Positions 43,477 to 51,396 of a DNA stretch of 64,000 bases are shown here, one piece after another (within the stretch, counting starts at the first letter, position 1; each line of letters opens with the position of its first letter). The position numbers and the translations under genes were made by a program. Under the pieces are notes generated by a model. It saw nothing but the letters and a program-made list of their open reading frames with translations. It did no database searches and had not been told where the DNA came from. The DNA is taken from contig NZ_JAEACP010000021.1 of NCBI RefSeq assembly GCF_015999335.1, positions 1-64,000 on the forward strand, in the 5' to 3' direction. Source of the DNA: Tabrizicola soli (GTDB taxonomy: Bacteria; Pseudomonadota; Alphaproteobacteria; Rhodobacterales; Rhodobacteraceae).

Positions 43477-45051
43477 ATGCGCGACCTTCACCTTCCCGGC
43501 CGCTCCGCCGTCTATGCCTGTAACGGCATGGCGGCGACCTCGCACCCGATCGCGGCGCAGGTTGCGGTCGAGGTGCTGAAAGCCGGCGGCAACGCGGCCG
43601 ATGCCGCCATCGCCGGCGCCATGGTCCTCAACATCGCCGAGCCGCAGATGACCGGGATCGGCGGCGACTGTTTCGTTCTCTTGAAACCGCCGGGATCCGA
43701 GGAGATCGTCGCCCTGAACGGCTCCGGCCGCGCGCCCCGGGGCCTGAACGCCGCCGAGCTGCGTGCCCGTGGCCTGACCGTCATGCCGATCCAGGCCATC
43801 GAATCGGTCACGCTCCCCGGTGCCATCGACGCCTTCTGCCGCCTGAACGCGGATTACGGGCTGAAGTCGCTGGAAGAAATCCTCGCCCCCGCCATTCACT
43901 ATGCCGAGGAAGGCATCCCCGTCGCCCCCCGCGTCGCCTTCGACTGGGTCGACGACCTGCCCTGCCTGAAGGGGGCCGCCCGCGACTTCTACAGCTTCGG
44001 CGGCAAGGCCCCGGCCGTGGGCCAGATCTTCCGCGCCCCCGGCCAGGCCGAGGTCCTGCGCCGCATCGCGCGCGAAGGCCGCGCCGGATTCTATCAGGGC
44101 GAAGTGGCCGAGGACATGATCACCTCGCTGCAGGCTCTGGGCGGCACCCACACGCTGGACGACCTCGCCGCCACCGCCTGCGACTACACCACCCCGGTCT
44201 CCGGTCTCTACCAGGGGGTCGAACTGGTCGAGCATCCGCCGAACGGCCAGGGCGCCACGGCGATCCTCCTGCTGAACATCCTCGGCCACTTCGACATCAA
44301 GACGATGGACCCCTTCGGCAGCCAGCGCGCCCATATCGAGGCCGAGGCGACGAAACTCGCCTACGACGCCCGCAACCGCTTCATCGCCGATCCCGACCAC
44401 ACCAGCCGCCTCGCGCATATGCTGCACCCCGAAACCGCCGCGAAGCTCGCCGCGCTGATCGACCCGAAACAGGCGATGCCGCAAGCCGCCCCCCTGTCCG
44501 AGGCCGTGCACCGCGACACGATCTACATCACCGTCGTCGACCGCGACCGGATGGCGGTCTCGCTGATCTATTCGATCTTCTGGGGTTTCGGAGCGGGCCT
44601 CGCCTCGTCGAAATTCGGCATCAACTTCCAGAACCGCGGCGCAGGCTTCACCCTGGCCGAGGGTCACCCGAACGAGGCCGGCGGCGGCAAGCGCCCGATG
44701 CATACCATCATCCCCGGCATGATCCGCCAGAACGGCCGCGTCACCATGCCCTTCGGCGTGATGGGCGGCGCCTACCAGCCCTGTGGGCACGCCCGCTTCG
44801 TCTCGAACCTCACCGATTTCGGCATGGACCCGCAGGCGGCGATCGACGCGCCCCGCTGCTTCTCCGGCGCCGAGGGGATGGAGGTCGAGCGCGGCTATTC
44901 CGACCAGATCCGGGCCGAGCTTGCCGCCATGGGCCACAAGGTCGTGATTCCCCACGTGCCGCTGGGGGGCGGCCAGGCAATCGGCATCGACGGCGACCTG
45001 CTGGTCGGTGCCTCGGATCCCAGAAAGGATGGCTGCGCCCTTGGCTACTGA
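43477..45051 (+). CDS. ggt: Gamma-glutamyltransferase family protein
   Basis: A 524-residue Ntn-hydrolase of the gamma-glutamyltranspeptidase family. The precursor should self-cleave before Thr348 (HRDTIYITVVD), the nucleophile of the small subunit. The large-subunit start (GMAATSHPIAAQVAVEVLKAGG) and GGGKRPMHTIIPGM are family hallmarks. No signal peptide is visible, so a cytoplasmic enzyme is likely, unlike classical secreted GGT. It may act on glutathione or on gamma-glutamyl amides. It overlaps the next gene by 23 bases. Confidence 0.9.
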   Translation: MRDLHLPGRSAVYACNGMAATSHPIAAQVAVEVLKAGGNAADAAIAGAMVLNIAEPQMTGIGGDCFVLLKPPGSEEIVALNGSGRAPRGLNAAELRARGLTVMPIQAIESVTLPGAIDAFCRLNADYGLKSLEEILAPAIHYAEEGIPVAPRVAFDWVDDLPCLKGAARDFYSFGGKAPAVGQIFRAPGQAEVLRRIAREGRAGFYQGEVAEDMITSLQALGGTHTLDDLAATACDYTTPVSGLYQGVELVEHPPNGQGATAILLLNILGHFDIKTMDPFGSQRAHIEAEATKLAYDARNRFIADPDHTSRLAHMLHPETAAKLAALIDPKQAMPQAAPLSEAVHRDTIYITVVDRDRMAVSLIYSIFWGFGAGLASSKFGINFQNRGAGFTLAEGHPNEAGGGKRPMHTIIPGMIRQNGRVTMPFGVMGGAYQPCGHARFVSNLTDFGMDPQAAIDAPRCFSGAEGMEVERGYSDQIRAELAAMGHKVVIPHVPLGGGQAIGIDGDLLVGASDPRKDGCALGY

Positions 45052-45505
45052 ACCCGACCGCCCCGCGATCACCGAAGCGATCCGCGCCCTCACCCATGGC
45101 GAGACGGATACCGTCGCATTGATGGCCACCATGGCCTGCGAGATCCACCACGCCCATCCGTTCTGCGACTGGACCGGCTTCTACCGCGTCACCGGACCCG
45201 AGCTTCTGAAGATCGGTCCCTACCAGGGCGGCCACGGCTGCCTTGTCATCCCGTTTTCAAGGGGCGTCTGCGGCGCCGCCGCGCGCACCGGGCAGGTGCA
45301 GAACATCCCCGATGTCGAGGCGTTCCCCGGCCATATCGCCTGTTCGTCCTCGACGAAATCCGAACTGGTCCTCCCGGTCTGGAACGGGCAGGGCAGGCTC
45401 CTCGGCGTCCTCGATCTCGACAGCGACAACCCCGCCGCCTTCACCAAGGCCGACGAGGACTGGCTCGTCCCCCTGCTGGCCGAGGTCTTCCGCGACGCAA
45501 CCTGA
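45029..45505 (+). CDS. msrC: Free methionine-(R)-sulfoxide reductase (GAF domain)
   Basis: A 158-residue GAF-domain enzyme that reduces free L-methionine-(R)-sulfoxide using thioredoxin. The three redox cysteines are Cys71, Cys81 and Cys105, with spacing identical to E. coli (84, 94, 118). Supporting segments are LKIGPYQGGHGC, SRGVCGAAARTG and HIACSSSTKSELVLPV. ATG 45029 overlaps the GGT gene; a GTG at 45008 is an alternative. The context next to a homocysteine methyltransferase suggests a methionine-repair theme. Confidence 0.92.
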   Translation: MAAPLATEPDRPAITEAIRALTHGETDTVALMATMACEIHHAHPFCDWTGFYRVTGPELLKIGPYQGGHGCLVIPFSRGVCGAAARTGQVQNIPDVEAFPGHIACSSSTKSELVLPVWNGQGRLLGVLDLDSDNPAAFTKADEDWLVPLLAEVFRDAT

Positions 45506-45602
45506 ACAATTCGACTAAAATTGTGCTTCCTCTTGGCCTAAATACTCCACGGGAGGTCCGGAGGGTGTGAAACCCTCCGGGGCCAGCCAGAGGAACCAGC
45601 GC
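45506..45602 (+). promoter_or_regulatory. Three-hairpin leader before the homocysteine methyltransferase gene
   Basis: This 97-base gap holds three possible stems in order: ACAATT/AATTGT (45506-45511 with 45519-45524), a short CTCC/GGAG stem near 45545-45555, and a perfect 9-bp stem CCGGAGGGT (45558-45566)/ACCCTCCGG (45572-45580). The last ends 11 bases before the AGAGGA ribosome site. No T-run follows, so it is not a classical terminator. Confidence 0.55.
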
Positions 45603-46493
45603 ATGAGCAGACTCACCCTCCTCGACGGCGGCATGGGCCAGGAGCTGATCGCCCGCGCGGGGACCGATCCCGGCCCGCTCTGGGCGACGCGGGTCATGCT
45701 CGACCACCCCGGCCTGGTCCGCGCGATCCATGAGGATTACTTCGCCGCCGGAGCCAGCCTTGCCACGACGAACACCTACAACATCCTGCATGACCGCTTG
45801 GTCCCGCAGGGCCTCGACCCCCTCTACCACGCCCTTCACCTCCGCGCCCTGGCCGAGGCGCATGAGGCCCGCGCCGCCGCCGGGCGCGGGCTGATCGCGG
45901 GTTCGATGGGACCTCTCGGCGAGAGCTACCGCCCCGACCTTACCCCGCCGGTCGGGGTTTCCGCCCCGCTCTATGCCGAGAAGGCGAAGATCCTTGCCCC
46001 GCATGTCGACCTGATCCTGGTCGAGACCATTTCCTCGCTCGCCCTCGCCCGGGGCGCCCTCCAGGGCGCGCGGACCACCGGCCGCCCGGTCTGGCTCTCG
46101 GTCTCGGTCCAGGACCGCGACGGCACGCGCCTGCGCTCCGGCGAACCCGTGGCCGCGCTGGCCGAGGTGCTGGCGGAGACCCCCGCCGATGCCGTCCTCG
46201 CCAACTGTTCGATGCCCGAGGCGATGTCTGCAGCCCTCGCCGAACTGAAGCCGCTCGGCCTGCCCTTCGGCGCCTATGCCAACGGCTTTTCCGAGATCAC
46301 GCCGCACAGCCACGGCACCTCCGCCCCCACCTATTGTGCCCGCCACGACCTGACGCCCGACCGCTACGCCGACTTCGCGCTAGGCTGGGTCGCGCAGGGC
46401 GCCACCCTGATCGGCGGCTGCTGCGAGGTCGGCCCGGCCCATATCCGCCGCCTCCACGCCCGCCTCACGGCCGAAGGTCATACCATTGCATAA
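45603..46493 (+). CDS. Homocysteine S-methyltransferase family protein
   Basis: A 296-residue zinc methyltransferase that makes methionine from homocysteine using betaine, S-methylmethionine or SAM as donor. The three zinc cysteines are Cys202 (ANCSMP), Cys273 and Cys274 (GGCCEVGP). The start LTLLDGGMGQEL is the family hallmark. The methyl donor cannot be told from sequence. AGAGGA precedes ATG 45603. A structured leader lies upstream, and the 3' end overlaps the RluA-type gene by eight bases. Confidence 0.9.
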   Translation: MSRLTLLDGGMGQELIARAGTDPGPLWATRVMLDHPGLVRAIHEDYFAAGASLATTNTYNILHDRLVPQGLDPLYHALHLRALAEAHEARAAAGRGLIAGSMGPLGESYRPDLTPPVGVSAPLYAEKAKILAPHVDLILVETISSLALARGALQGARTTGRPVWLSVSVQDRDGTRLRSGEPVAALAEVLAETPADAVLANCSMPEAMSAALAELKPLGLPFGAYANGFSEITPHSHGTSAPTYCARHDLTPDRYADFALGWVAQGATLIGGCCEVGPAHIRRLHARLTAEGHTIA

Positions 46494-47154
46494 GCCCTCG
46501 CTGATCCCCGATTTCGCCTATGACCCGCCCGACACCCCGCTCTCGATCCTGCACGAGGACGCGGCGATCCTGGTCCTGGACAAGCCCGCCGGCCTTCTCA
46601 CCGTGCCGGGCAAGCTGGAGAACCGGCAGGATTGCCTGATCACCCGCCTGCGGGCCGCGCGCTGGGACGCGCTTCTGGTGCACCGGCTGGATTGCGACAC
46701 CTCGGGCGTGATCATCTTCGCACGCACCAGGCAGGCGCAGGGCTTCCTCGGGCAGGAGTTCGAGCAGCGCCGGGCGCAAAAGGCCTATGTCGCGCGGCTG
46801 AAGGGCCGGATCGAAGGCGAGAGCGGCACCGTCGACCTGCCGCTTGGCAGTGACTGGGACTACCGCCCGCGCCAGAAAGTCGACCACACGCATGGCCGCC
46901 CGGCGCAGACCGACTGGCAGGTGATTGGCCGCAGCGAAGACGAGACCCGCGTCCGCCTCACGCCCCACACCGGGCGCAGCCACCAGCTCCGCGTTCACAT
47001 GCTGGCGCTTGGGCACCCGATCCTCGGCGACCAGATCTACGCGCCCGAAACCAGGGCCGCCCATCCCCGCCTGATGCTGCATGCCGAGACGCTGTCGCTG
47101 CACCACCCGGCCACCGGCGAGCGGGTCAGCTTCGCCGCGCCCGTGCCCTTCTGA
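46486..47154 (+). CDS. rluA: RluA-family pseudouridine synthase
   Basis: A 222-residue pseudouridine synthase. The catalytic Asp69 sits in the motif VHRLDCDTSG, and HTGRSHQLRVHM is the second hallmark. The short length without an S4 domain fits RluA, which modifies 23S rRNA U746 and tRNA U32, but RluC/D-like specificity cannot be excluded. The start appears to be TTG at 46486, overlapping the upstream stop; no ATG lies nearby before the conserved region. Confidence 0.87.
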   Translation: MHKPSLIPDFAYDPPDTPLSILHEDAAILVLDKPAGLLTVPGKLENRQDCLITRLRAARWDALLVHRLDCDTSGVIIFARTRQAQGFLGQEFEQRRAQKAYVARLKGRIEGESGTVDLPLGSDWDYRPRQKVDHTHGRPAQTDWQVIGRSEDETRVRLTPHTGRSHQLRVHMLALGHPILGDQIYAPETRAAHPRLMLHAETLSLHHPATGERVSFAAPVPF

Positions 47155-47165
47155 TCCCGGCGCAG

Positions 47166-47184
47166 GGTGGGTGATTCACCCATC
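47166..47184. repeat. GGTGGG-type intergenic hairpin (copy 2)
   Basis: GGTGGGTG (47166-47173) pairs with CACCCATC (47177-47184) over loop ATT, with one wobble pair. It lies 12 bases after the rluA stop in a convergent gap. It has the same core as 12071-12093. Confidence 0.6.
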
Positions 47185-47203
47185 CTGTCCCGCCGCCGGC
47201 AGG

Positions 47204-49180
47204 TCAGATCGCCAGCCCCAGCTTCCGCCCCTCATGGAAGGCATAGGCCGCCAGCCGGGGGGCCGTGCAATCGCCGATCCGATGCATCACCTTGCCCGCA
47301 ATCATTTCGGGCAGCGGATCGAAGGCCCGGTTCGTCGTCGCCATCACCAGGGCCGAGAACGGGATCACCTCCTCCTCCCCGGTCAGGAACGACCGCACCG
47401 TCACCCCGTTGCCGTGCCAACGGACAAGACAGCTTTCTGTCAGCATCCGCACCCCCAGCGCCCCCAGCCGCCGTCGCACCACGCCGTCCGCCGCCGTCCG
47501 GGCGATCTCCTTGCCGACGAAGGGCTCCGGCGTCACGATGGTCACCTTTTTGCCGGCCTCCGCCATCGCCCAGGCTGTGCCGACCCCGCGCCAGTTGCTG
47601 CCCTCGTCGTAGATCACCACCGCGTCGCCCAGCCGGGCCTCGCGCCGCAGCACCGCCTCGGGCGACCACACGCCCCCCGCCTCGATCCCCGGCAGGGAGG
47701 GCTCCGATGGCACCCAGCGCTGGAACCCCGTCTCGTCCGGCAGGGATCCCGTCGCCACCACGACCACCGAAGCCGGATGCTCTGCAACCTCCTGCTCGTC
47801 CAGGAAGGTGTTCAGCCGCAACCGCACCCCCAGCTTCTCGAACTGCCGCTCGTACCAGTCCATCAACTCCAGGATCTGCCCCCGCCGCGGCTGCATCCCC
47901 GCCAGCCGGAACTGCCCGCCCACGACCGGAGCAGCCTCCACGATTTCCACCCGGTGCCCCCGCTCCGCCGCCGCCCGCGCCGCCTCCAGCCCTGCCGGGC
48001 CAGCGCCCACCACCAGCACATCCTTGGGCGCGGGCGAGGCCACGAACCGATCCCCGCCCCACTCGAACTCCCGCCCCGCCGAGGGATTGATCAGGCAGGA
48101 AATCCAGTAGTCGCGCGACCGCCGCCCCCAGCACATCTGGTTGCACGAGATGCAGCCCCGGATGTCCTCGGCCCGCCCCTCCGCCACCTTCCGCGCCAGA
48201 TGCGGGTCGGCGATCTGCCCCCGCACGATCGACACCAGATCCGCCAAGCCGGAGGCGATGATCGCCTCGCCATTCTCCGGCGTCCGTACCCCGGCCTCCG
48301 AGGTCACGACCGCATGGCTGAGCACCCCCTTCAACTGCTGCGTCAGCGGCGTCGTCAGCTTCTCGGCATGGGTGAAGGGCGGGATGATCGCCTCGAATTC
48401 CAGATAGGACCCGGCCCCGACCGTCACATAGTCCACATGCCCCGTCCGGTCATGCAGCGCCAGGATCTCGCACAAGGCCTCGGCGCCTAGGGTCACCTCG
48501 TAGGCCGTCGAATAGCTGACCGCCAAGCCGACGATGAACTCTTCCCCGCAGGCCCGCCGCACCCGCTCGATCAGCTCGCGCGAAAACCGCGTCCGCCCCT
48601 CCAGCGACCCGCCCCACTGGTCGGTCCGCTGGTTCGACCAGGGTGTCCAGAACTGGTCGACCAGCGAGTGATAGGCCCCCCAGACCTCCACCCCCTGAAA
48701 CCCCGCCGCCTTCGCGCGCACCGCCGCCGCGACATGCGCCTGCAGCAGTTCCTCGACCTCCGCCCCGGTCATCGCGTGCGACCCGTCGCTGTCGTGATAG
48801 GACGGCCCGCCCGAAGGCGACCAGTGCGGCGCGAAGCTCAGGTCGGAATCGCCATGCGCGCCGATGTGGTAGAGTTGCTGGATGATGACCGCGCCGGCGT
48901 CCTTCACCTCGTCGGTGATGGTGCGATAGGCCGGAATCACCGCGTCATCGGAATGCAGGATGTTGCCCCGGGTCAGGACGCCCGTCCGGTGTACCGGCAC
49001 CGGCTCGGCCACCACCATCGCCGCCCCGCCCAGGGCACGCTCCAGCAGGTATTTGCCAAAGCGCGGGCCGGGCATGCCCTGGTCGGACATGTTGTTGGTA
49101 TGCGCGCCAAAGACGATGCGGTTGCGCAGGGTCTGGTCGCGCAGCTTGAGCGGGGACATCAGGCGGGGATGCTGGGTCAT
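47204..49180 (-). CDS. TMADH-like NADH:flavin oxidoreductase with [4Fe-4S]
   Basis: A 658-residue three-part enzyme. An old-yellow-enzyme TIM barrel with FMN (about 1-335) is followed by a [4Fe-4S] motif Cys343-x2-Cys346-x3-Cys350-x11-Cys362, then FAD/NAD-type Rossmann domains (GAGPAG at 392-397). This is the layout of trimethylamine dehydrogenase, 2,4-dienoyl-CoA reductase and dimethylglycine or N-methylproline demethylases. N-demethylation of a betaine-type compound is the likeliest role, judging from similar alphaproteobacterial genes. The aldehyde dehydrogenase gene upstream on the same strand may act on a related product. Confidence 0.87.
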   Translation of the reverse strand: MTQHPRLMSPLKLRDQTLRNRIVFGAHTNNMSDQGMPGPRFGKYLLERALGGAAMVVAEPVPVHRTGVLTRGNILHSDDAVIPAYRTITDEVKDAGAVIIQQLYHIGAHGDSDLSFAPHWSPSGGPSYHDSDGSHAMTGAEVEELLQAHVAAAVRAKAAGFQGVEVWGAYHSLVDQFWTPWSNQRTDQWGGSLEGRTRFSRELIERVRRACGEEFIVGLAVSYSTAYEVTLGAEALCEILALHDRTGHVDYVTVGAGSYLEFEAIIPPFTHAEKLTTPLTQQLKGVLSHAVVTSEAGVRTPENGEAIIASGLADLVSIVRGQIADPHLARKVAEGRAEDIRGCISCNQMCWGRRSRDYWISCLINPSAGREFEWGGDRFVASPAPKDVLVVGAGPAGLEAARAAAERGHRVEIVEAAPVVGGQFRLAGMQPRRGQILELMDWYERQFEKLGVRLRLNTFLDEQEVAEHPASVVVVATGSLPDETGFQRWVPSEPSLPGIEAGGVWSPEAVLRREARLGDAVVIYDEGSNWRGVGTAWAMAEAGKKVTIVTPEPFVGKEIARTAADGVVRRRLGALGVRMLTESCLVRWHGNGVTVRSFLTGEEEVIPFSALVMATTNRAFDPLPEMIAGKVMHRIGDCTAPRLAAYAFHEGRKLGLAI

Positions 49181-49247
49181 GGGGGCCTCCGGTTGCCCCC
49201 ATGTCAGCGATTCTCGACACCTGTGTCAAGTTTTCTGCGCCGGGTAG

Positions 49248-49285
49248 GGTGGGTCGTTCCGCGCCCTGGCGCGGGTTGACCCACC
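49248..49285. repeat. GGTGGG-type intergenic hairpin (copy 3)
   Basis: GGTGGGTC (49248-49255) pairs with GACCCACC (49278-49285). The 22-base loop contains a further GC-rich stem (GCGCC/GGCGC). It lies between the aldehyde dehydrogenase stop and the TMADH-like start, three bases from the former. Confidence 0.6.
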
Positions 49286-49288
49286 GTC

Positions 49289-50734
49289 CTATTCCGAGGC
49301 CACGTCCCAGCCCGAGATCGCCTTGACCTCCAGGAACTCCTCGATTCCCCAGGCCCCGCCCTCGCGCGCCCGGCCGCTGGCCTTGATGCCGCCGAACGGC
49401 GCCCCCGCCCCGCGCGAGCGGCCGTTCATCTCGACCATCCCCGCCTTCAGCTCCCGCGCCAGCCGGTTGCGCCGCGCGCCGTCCAGGCTTTGCACATAGT
49501 TGGTCAGCCCATAGGGCGTGTCATTGGCGATCCGCACCGCATCGGCCTCGCTGTCAAAGGGGATCATGCACAGGACCGGGCCGAAGATCTCCTCGCGCTC
49601 GATGGTCATGCCGGGCTTCACATCGGCAAAGACCGTCGGCCGGACATAGAAGCCCTTGTTCATCCCCTCGGGCAGGCCCAGGCCGCCCGCGACCAGCCGC
49701 GCGCCCTCGTCGATGCCCTTCTGGATATAGCCCTGGATCTGGTCCCACTGGCGCTTGTTCACCACTGGCCCGATCTGCTTGCCCGGCTCGCTGGCGGGCG
49801 CGACCCTGATGCTGCTGGCCACTTCGGCCGCGATCTCCACCGCCCGGTCGTAATAGCTCCGCTCCACCAGCATCCGCGAGGGCGCATTGCAGCTTTGCCC
49901 CGAGTTGTTCATCATGTGCCGCACCCCACGCTCCACCGCGCGATCGTCGGCATCGGCGAAGACCAGATTCGCCCCCTTGCCGCCCAGCTCCAGCGTCACC
50001 CGCTTCAGCGTCTGCGCCGCGGCCACCGAGATTGCCCGCCCGGCCCGCGTGCTGCCGGTAAAGCTGATCATCTCGACATCCGGGTGGCTGGAAAGCTGCG
50101 TCCCCACCCCCGCGCCATCGCCGTTCACCAGGTTGAACACGCCCGCAGGCACGCCGGCGTCATGGCAGAATTCGGCGAACAGCATCGAGGAGAGCGGCGC
50201 CTCCTCCGACGGCTTCAGCACGCAGGTGCAGCCCGCCAGCAGCGCCGGGATCACCTTCAGCGTGACCTGGTTCATCGGCCAGTTCCAGGGCGTGATCAGC
50301 CCTACCACCCCGATCGGCTCCAGCGCGATGCGGGTGTCGGGGGCATGCGGGCCAAGCGGGCGGATCCATTCGATCTGGTCGAAGGCGCGCAGGAAGTTCT
50401 TCAGGTGCCAGGGCAGACACTCCGCCTGATCGTCCCGCGCCATGTCGATCGGCGCGCCCATCTCCAGGCTGATCGCCTGTGCCATCTCCTCCTTGCGCAG
50501 CTGGTACTGCTCCAGGATCCCCTCCACCATCCGGCGCCGCTCGGCCGGGGGCGTCGCGGACCAGCCCGGCAGCGCGGCCTTGGCGGCGGCGACGGCGGCG
50601 TTGGTGTCCGCCTCGCTGCCCAGCGAGATCACCGCGCAGACCTCCTCGGTCGAAGGGTCGATGACCGGGCAGTCGCGCGCGACCTCGGGGGCGACCCAGG
50701 CGCCGTTGATGTAGAACTCACGCTTGGTGATCAT
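49289..50734 (-). CDS. Aldehyde dehydrogenase family protein
   Basis: A 481-residue NAD(P)-dependent aldehyde dehydrogenase. The active-site residues are Asn151 (TPWNWP), Glu249 (LELGGKG) and Cys282 (GQSCNAPSR). FDSEADAVRIANDTPYGL and GAPFGGIKASG are further family marks. Substrate is not predictable; the adjacent TMADH-like gene hints at amine or betaine breakdown. AAAGGA lies seven bases before the ATG. An intergenic stem precedes it. Confidence 0.92.
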   Translation of the reverse strand: MITKREFYINGAWVAPEVARDCPVIDPSTEEVCAVISLGSEADTNAAVAAAKAALPGWSATPPAERRRMVEGILEQYQLRKEEMAQAISLEMGAPIDMARDDQAECLPWHLKNFLRAFDQIEWIRPLGPHAPDTRIALEPIGVVGLITPWNWPMNQVTLKVIPALLAGCTCVLKPSEEAPLSSMLFAEFCHDAGVPAGVFNLVNGDGAGVGTQLSSHPDVEMISFTGSTRAGRAISVAAAQTLKRVTLELGGKGANLVFADADDRAVERGVRHMMNNSGQSCNAPSRMLVERSYYDRAVEIAAEVASSIRVAPASEPGKQIGPVVNKRQWDQIQGYIQKGIDEGARLVAGGLGLPEGMNKGFYVRPTVFADVKPGMTIEREEIFGPVLCMIPFDSEADAVRIANDTPYGLTNYVQSLDGARRNRLARELKAGMVEMNGRSRGAGAPFGGIKASGRAREGGAWGIEEFLEVKAISGWDVASE

Positions 50735-50782
50735 GGTCCGGTCCTTTCAGGAATTTGATCATATTCTGACAGGAGGGGCCTG

Positions 50783-50803
50783 CCGGGGCAAGGCCTGCCC
50801 CGG
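50783..50803. repeat. Hairpin after the GNAT gene
   Basis: CCGGGGCA (50783-50790) pairs with TGCCCCGG (50796-50803). A further outer pair CTGACA (50766-50771)/TGTCAG (50804-50809) extends it into the GNAT stop codon. It may end the mob operon transcript, though no T-run follows. Confidence 0.5.
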
Positions 50804-50805
50804 TG

Positions 50806-51396
50806 TCAGGCCGAAAACGGCCGCACCATCGTGGTCGCGGCCGAGAATCCGAACAGATAGCCCAAGAGTCCCAGCCGCTGCGAGCGGGCGGCGACAAAGC
50901 CGTGTCTCTCGTACAGCGCCCTGGCGCGCCAGTTGGTGTCGACCACATCCAGCCGCACCGCCGGATAGCCGCGCTCCCGCGCCTCGTTGCACAGCGCGGC
51001 GATGAGCATCGAGCCGATCCCCTTGCTGCGATGCGCCCTGGTGACGCTGATCCCGTCGATCAGGAAACGGTCGTTGTCGACCTCGCGCCCCAGCGCCCAC
51101 AGCAGTCCGCCGCGCCAGCGCCCGCCAAACCGGCCATAGATGCCTGTCAGGTCGTCCCAGCTGCCCCCGGCAAAGCTGCCTCCCGGGATCTTGTAGCCGG
51201 CGATGCCGATCAGCCGCCCGTCGCCATCCAGTGCGGCGAAGCACAGGTCGGCGCGGATCACCCGCTCGAAATAATCCAGCGCCAGCGGCTCCGGCCCCAT
51301 GACCCGGCCCAGCTTGCCGCCGAATGCCTCCCAATACAGCAGCGCCGCTTCCCGGCGCAGGCCCTCGTGCAGACCGTGATAGATCGTCACGCCCAT
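50806..51396 (-). CDS. GNAT-family acetyltransferase
   Basis: A 196-residue acetyltransferase with the acetyl-CoA motif RAHRSKGIGSMLIAAL and the C-terminal DVVDTNWRARALYERHGFV. The substrate is unknown. ATG 51394-51396 overlaps the upstream unknown gene by ten bases. It is the last gene of a mobA-mobB-unknown-GNAT run, so a link to molybdenum cofactor is possible but not supported by motif. Confidence 0.85.
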   Translation of the reverse strand: MGVTIYHGLHEGLRREAALLYWEAFGGKLGRVMGPEPLALDYFERVIRADLCFAALDGDGRLIGIAGYKIPGGSFAGGSWDDLTGIYGRFGGRWRGGLLWALGREVDNDRFLIDGISVTRAHRSKGIGSMLIAALCNEARERGYPAVRLDVVDTNWRARALYERHGFVAARSQRLGLLGYLFGFSAATTMVRPFSA

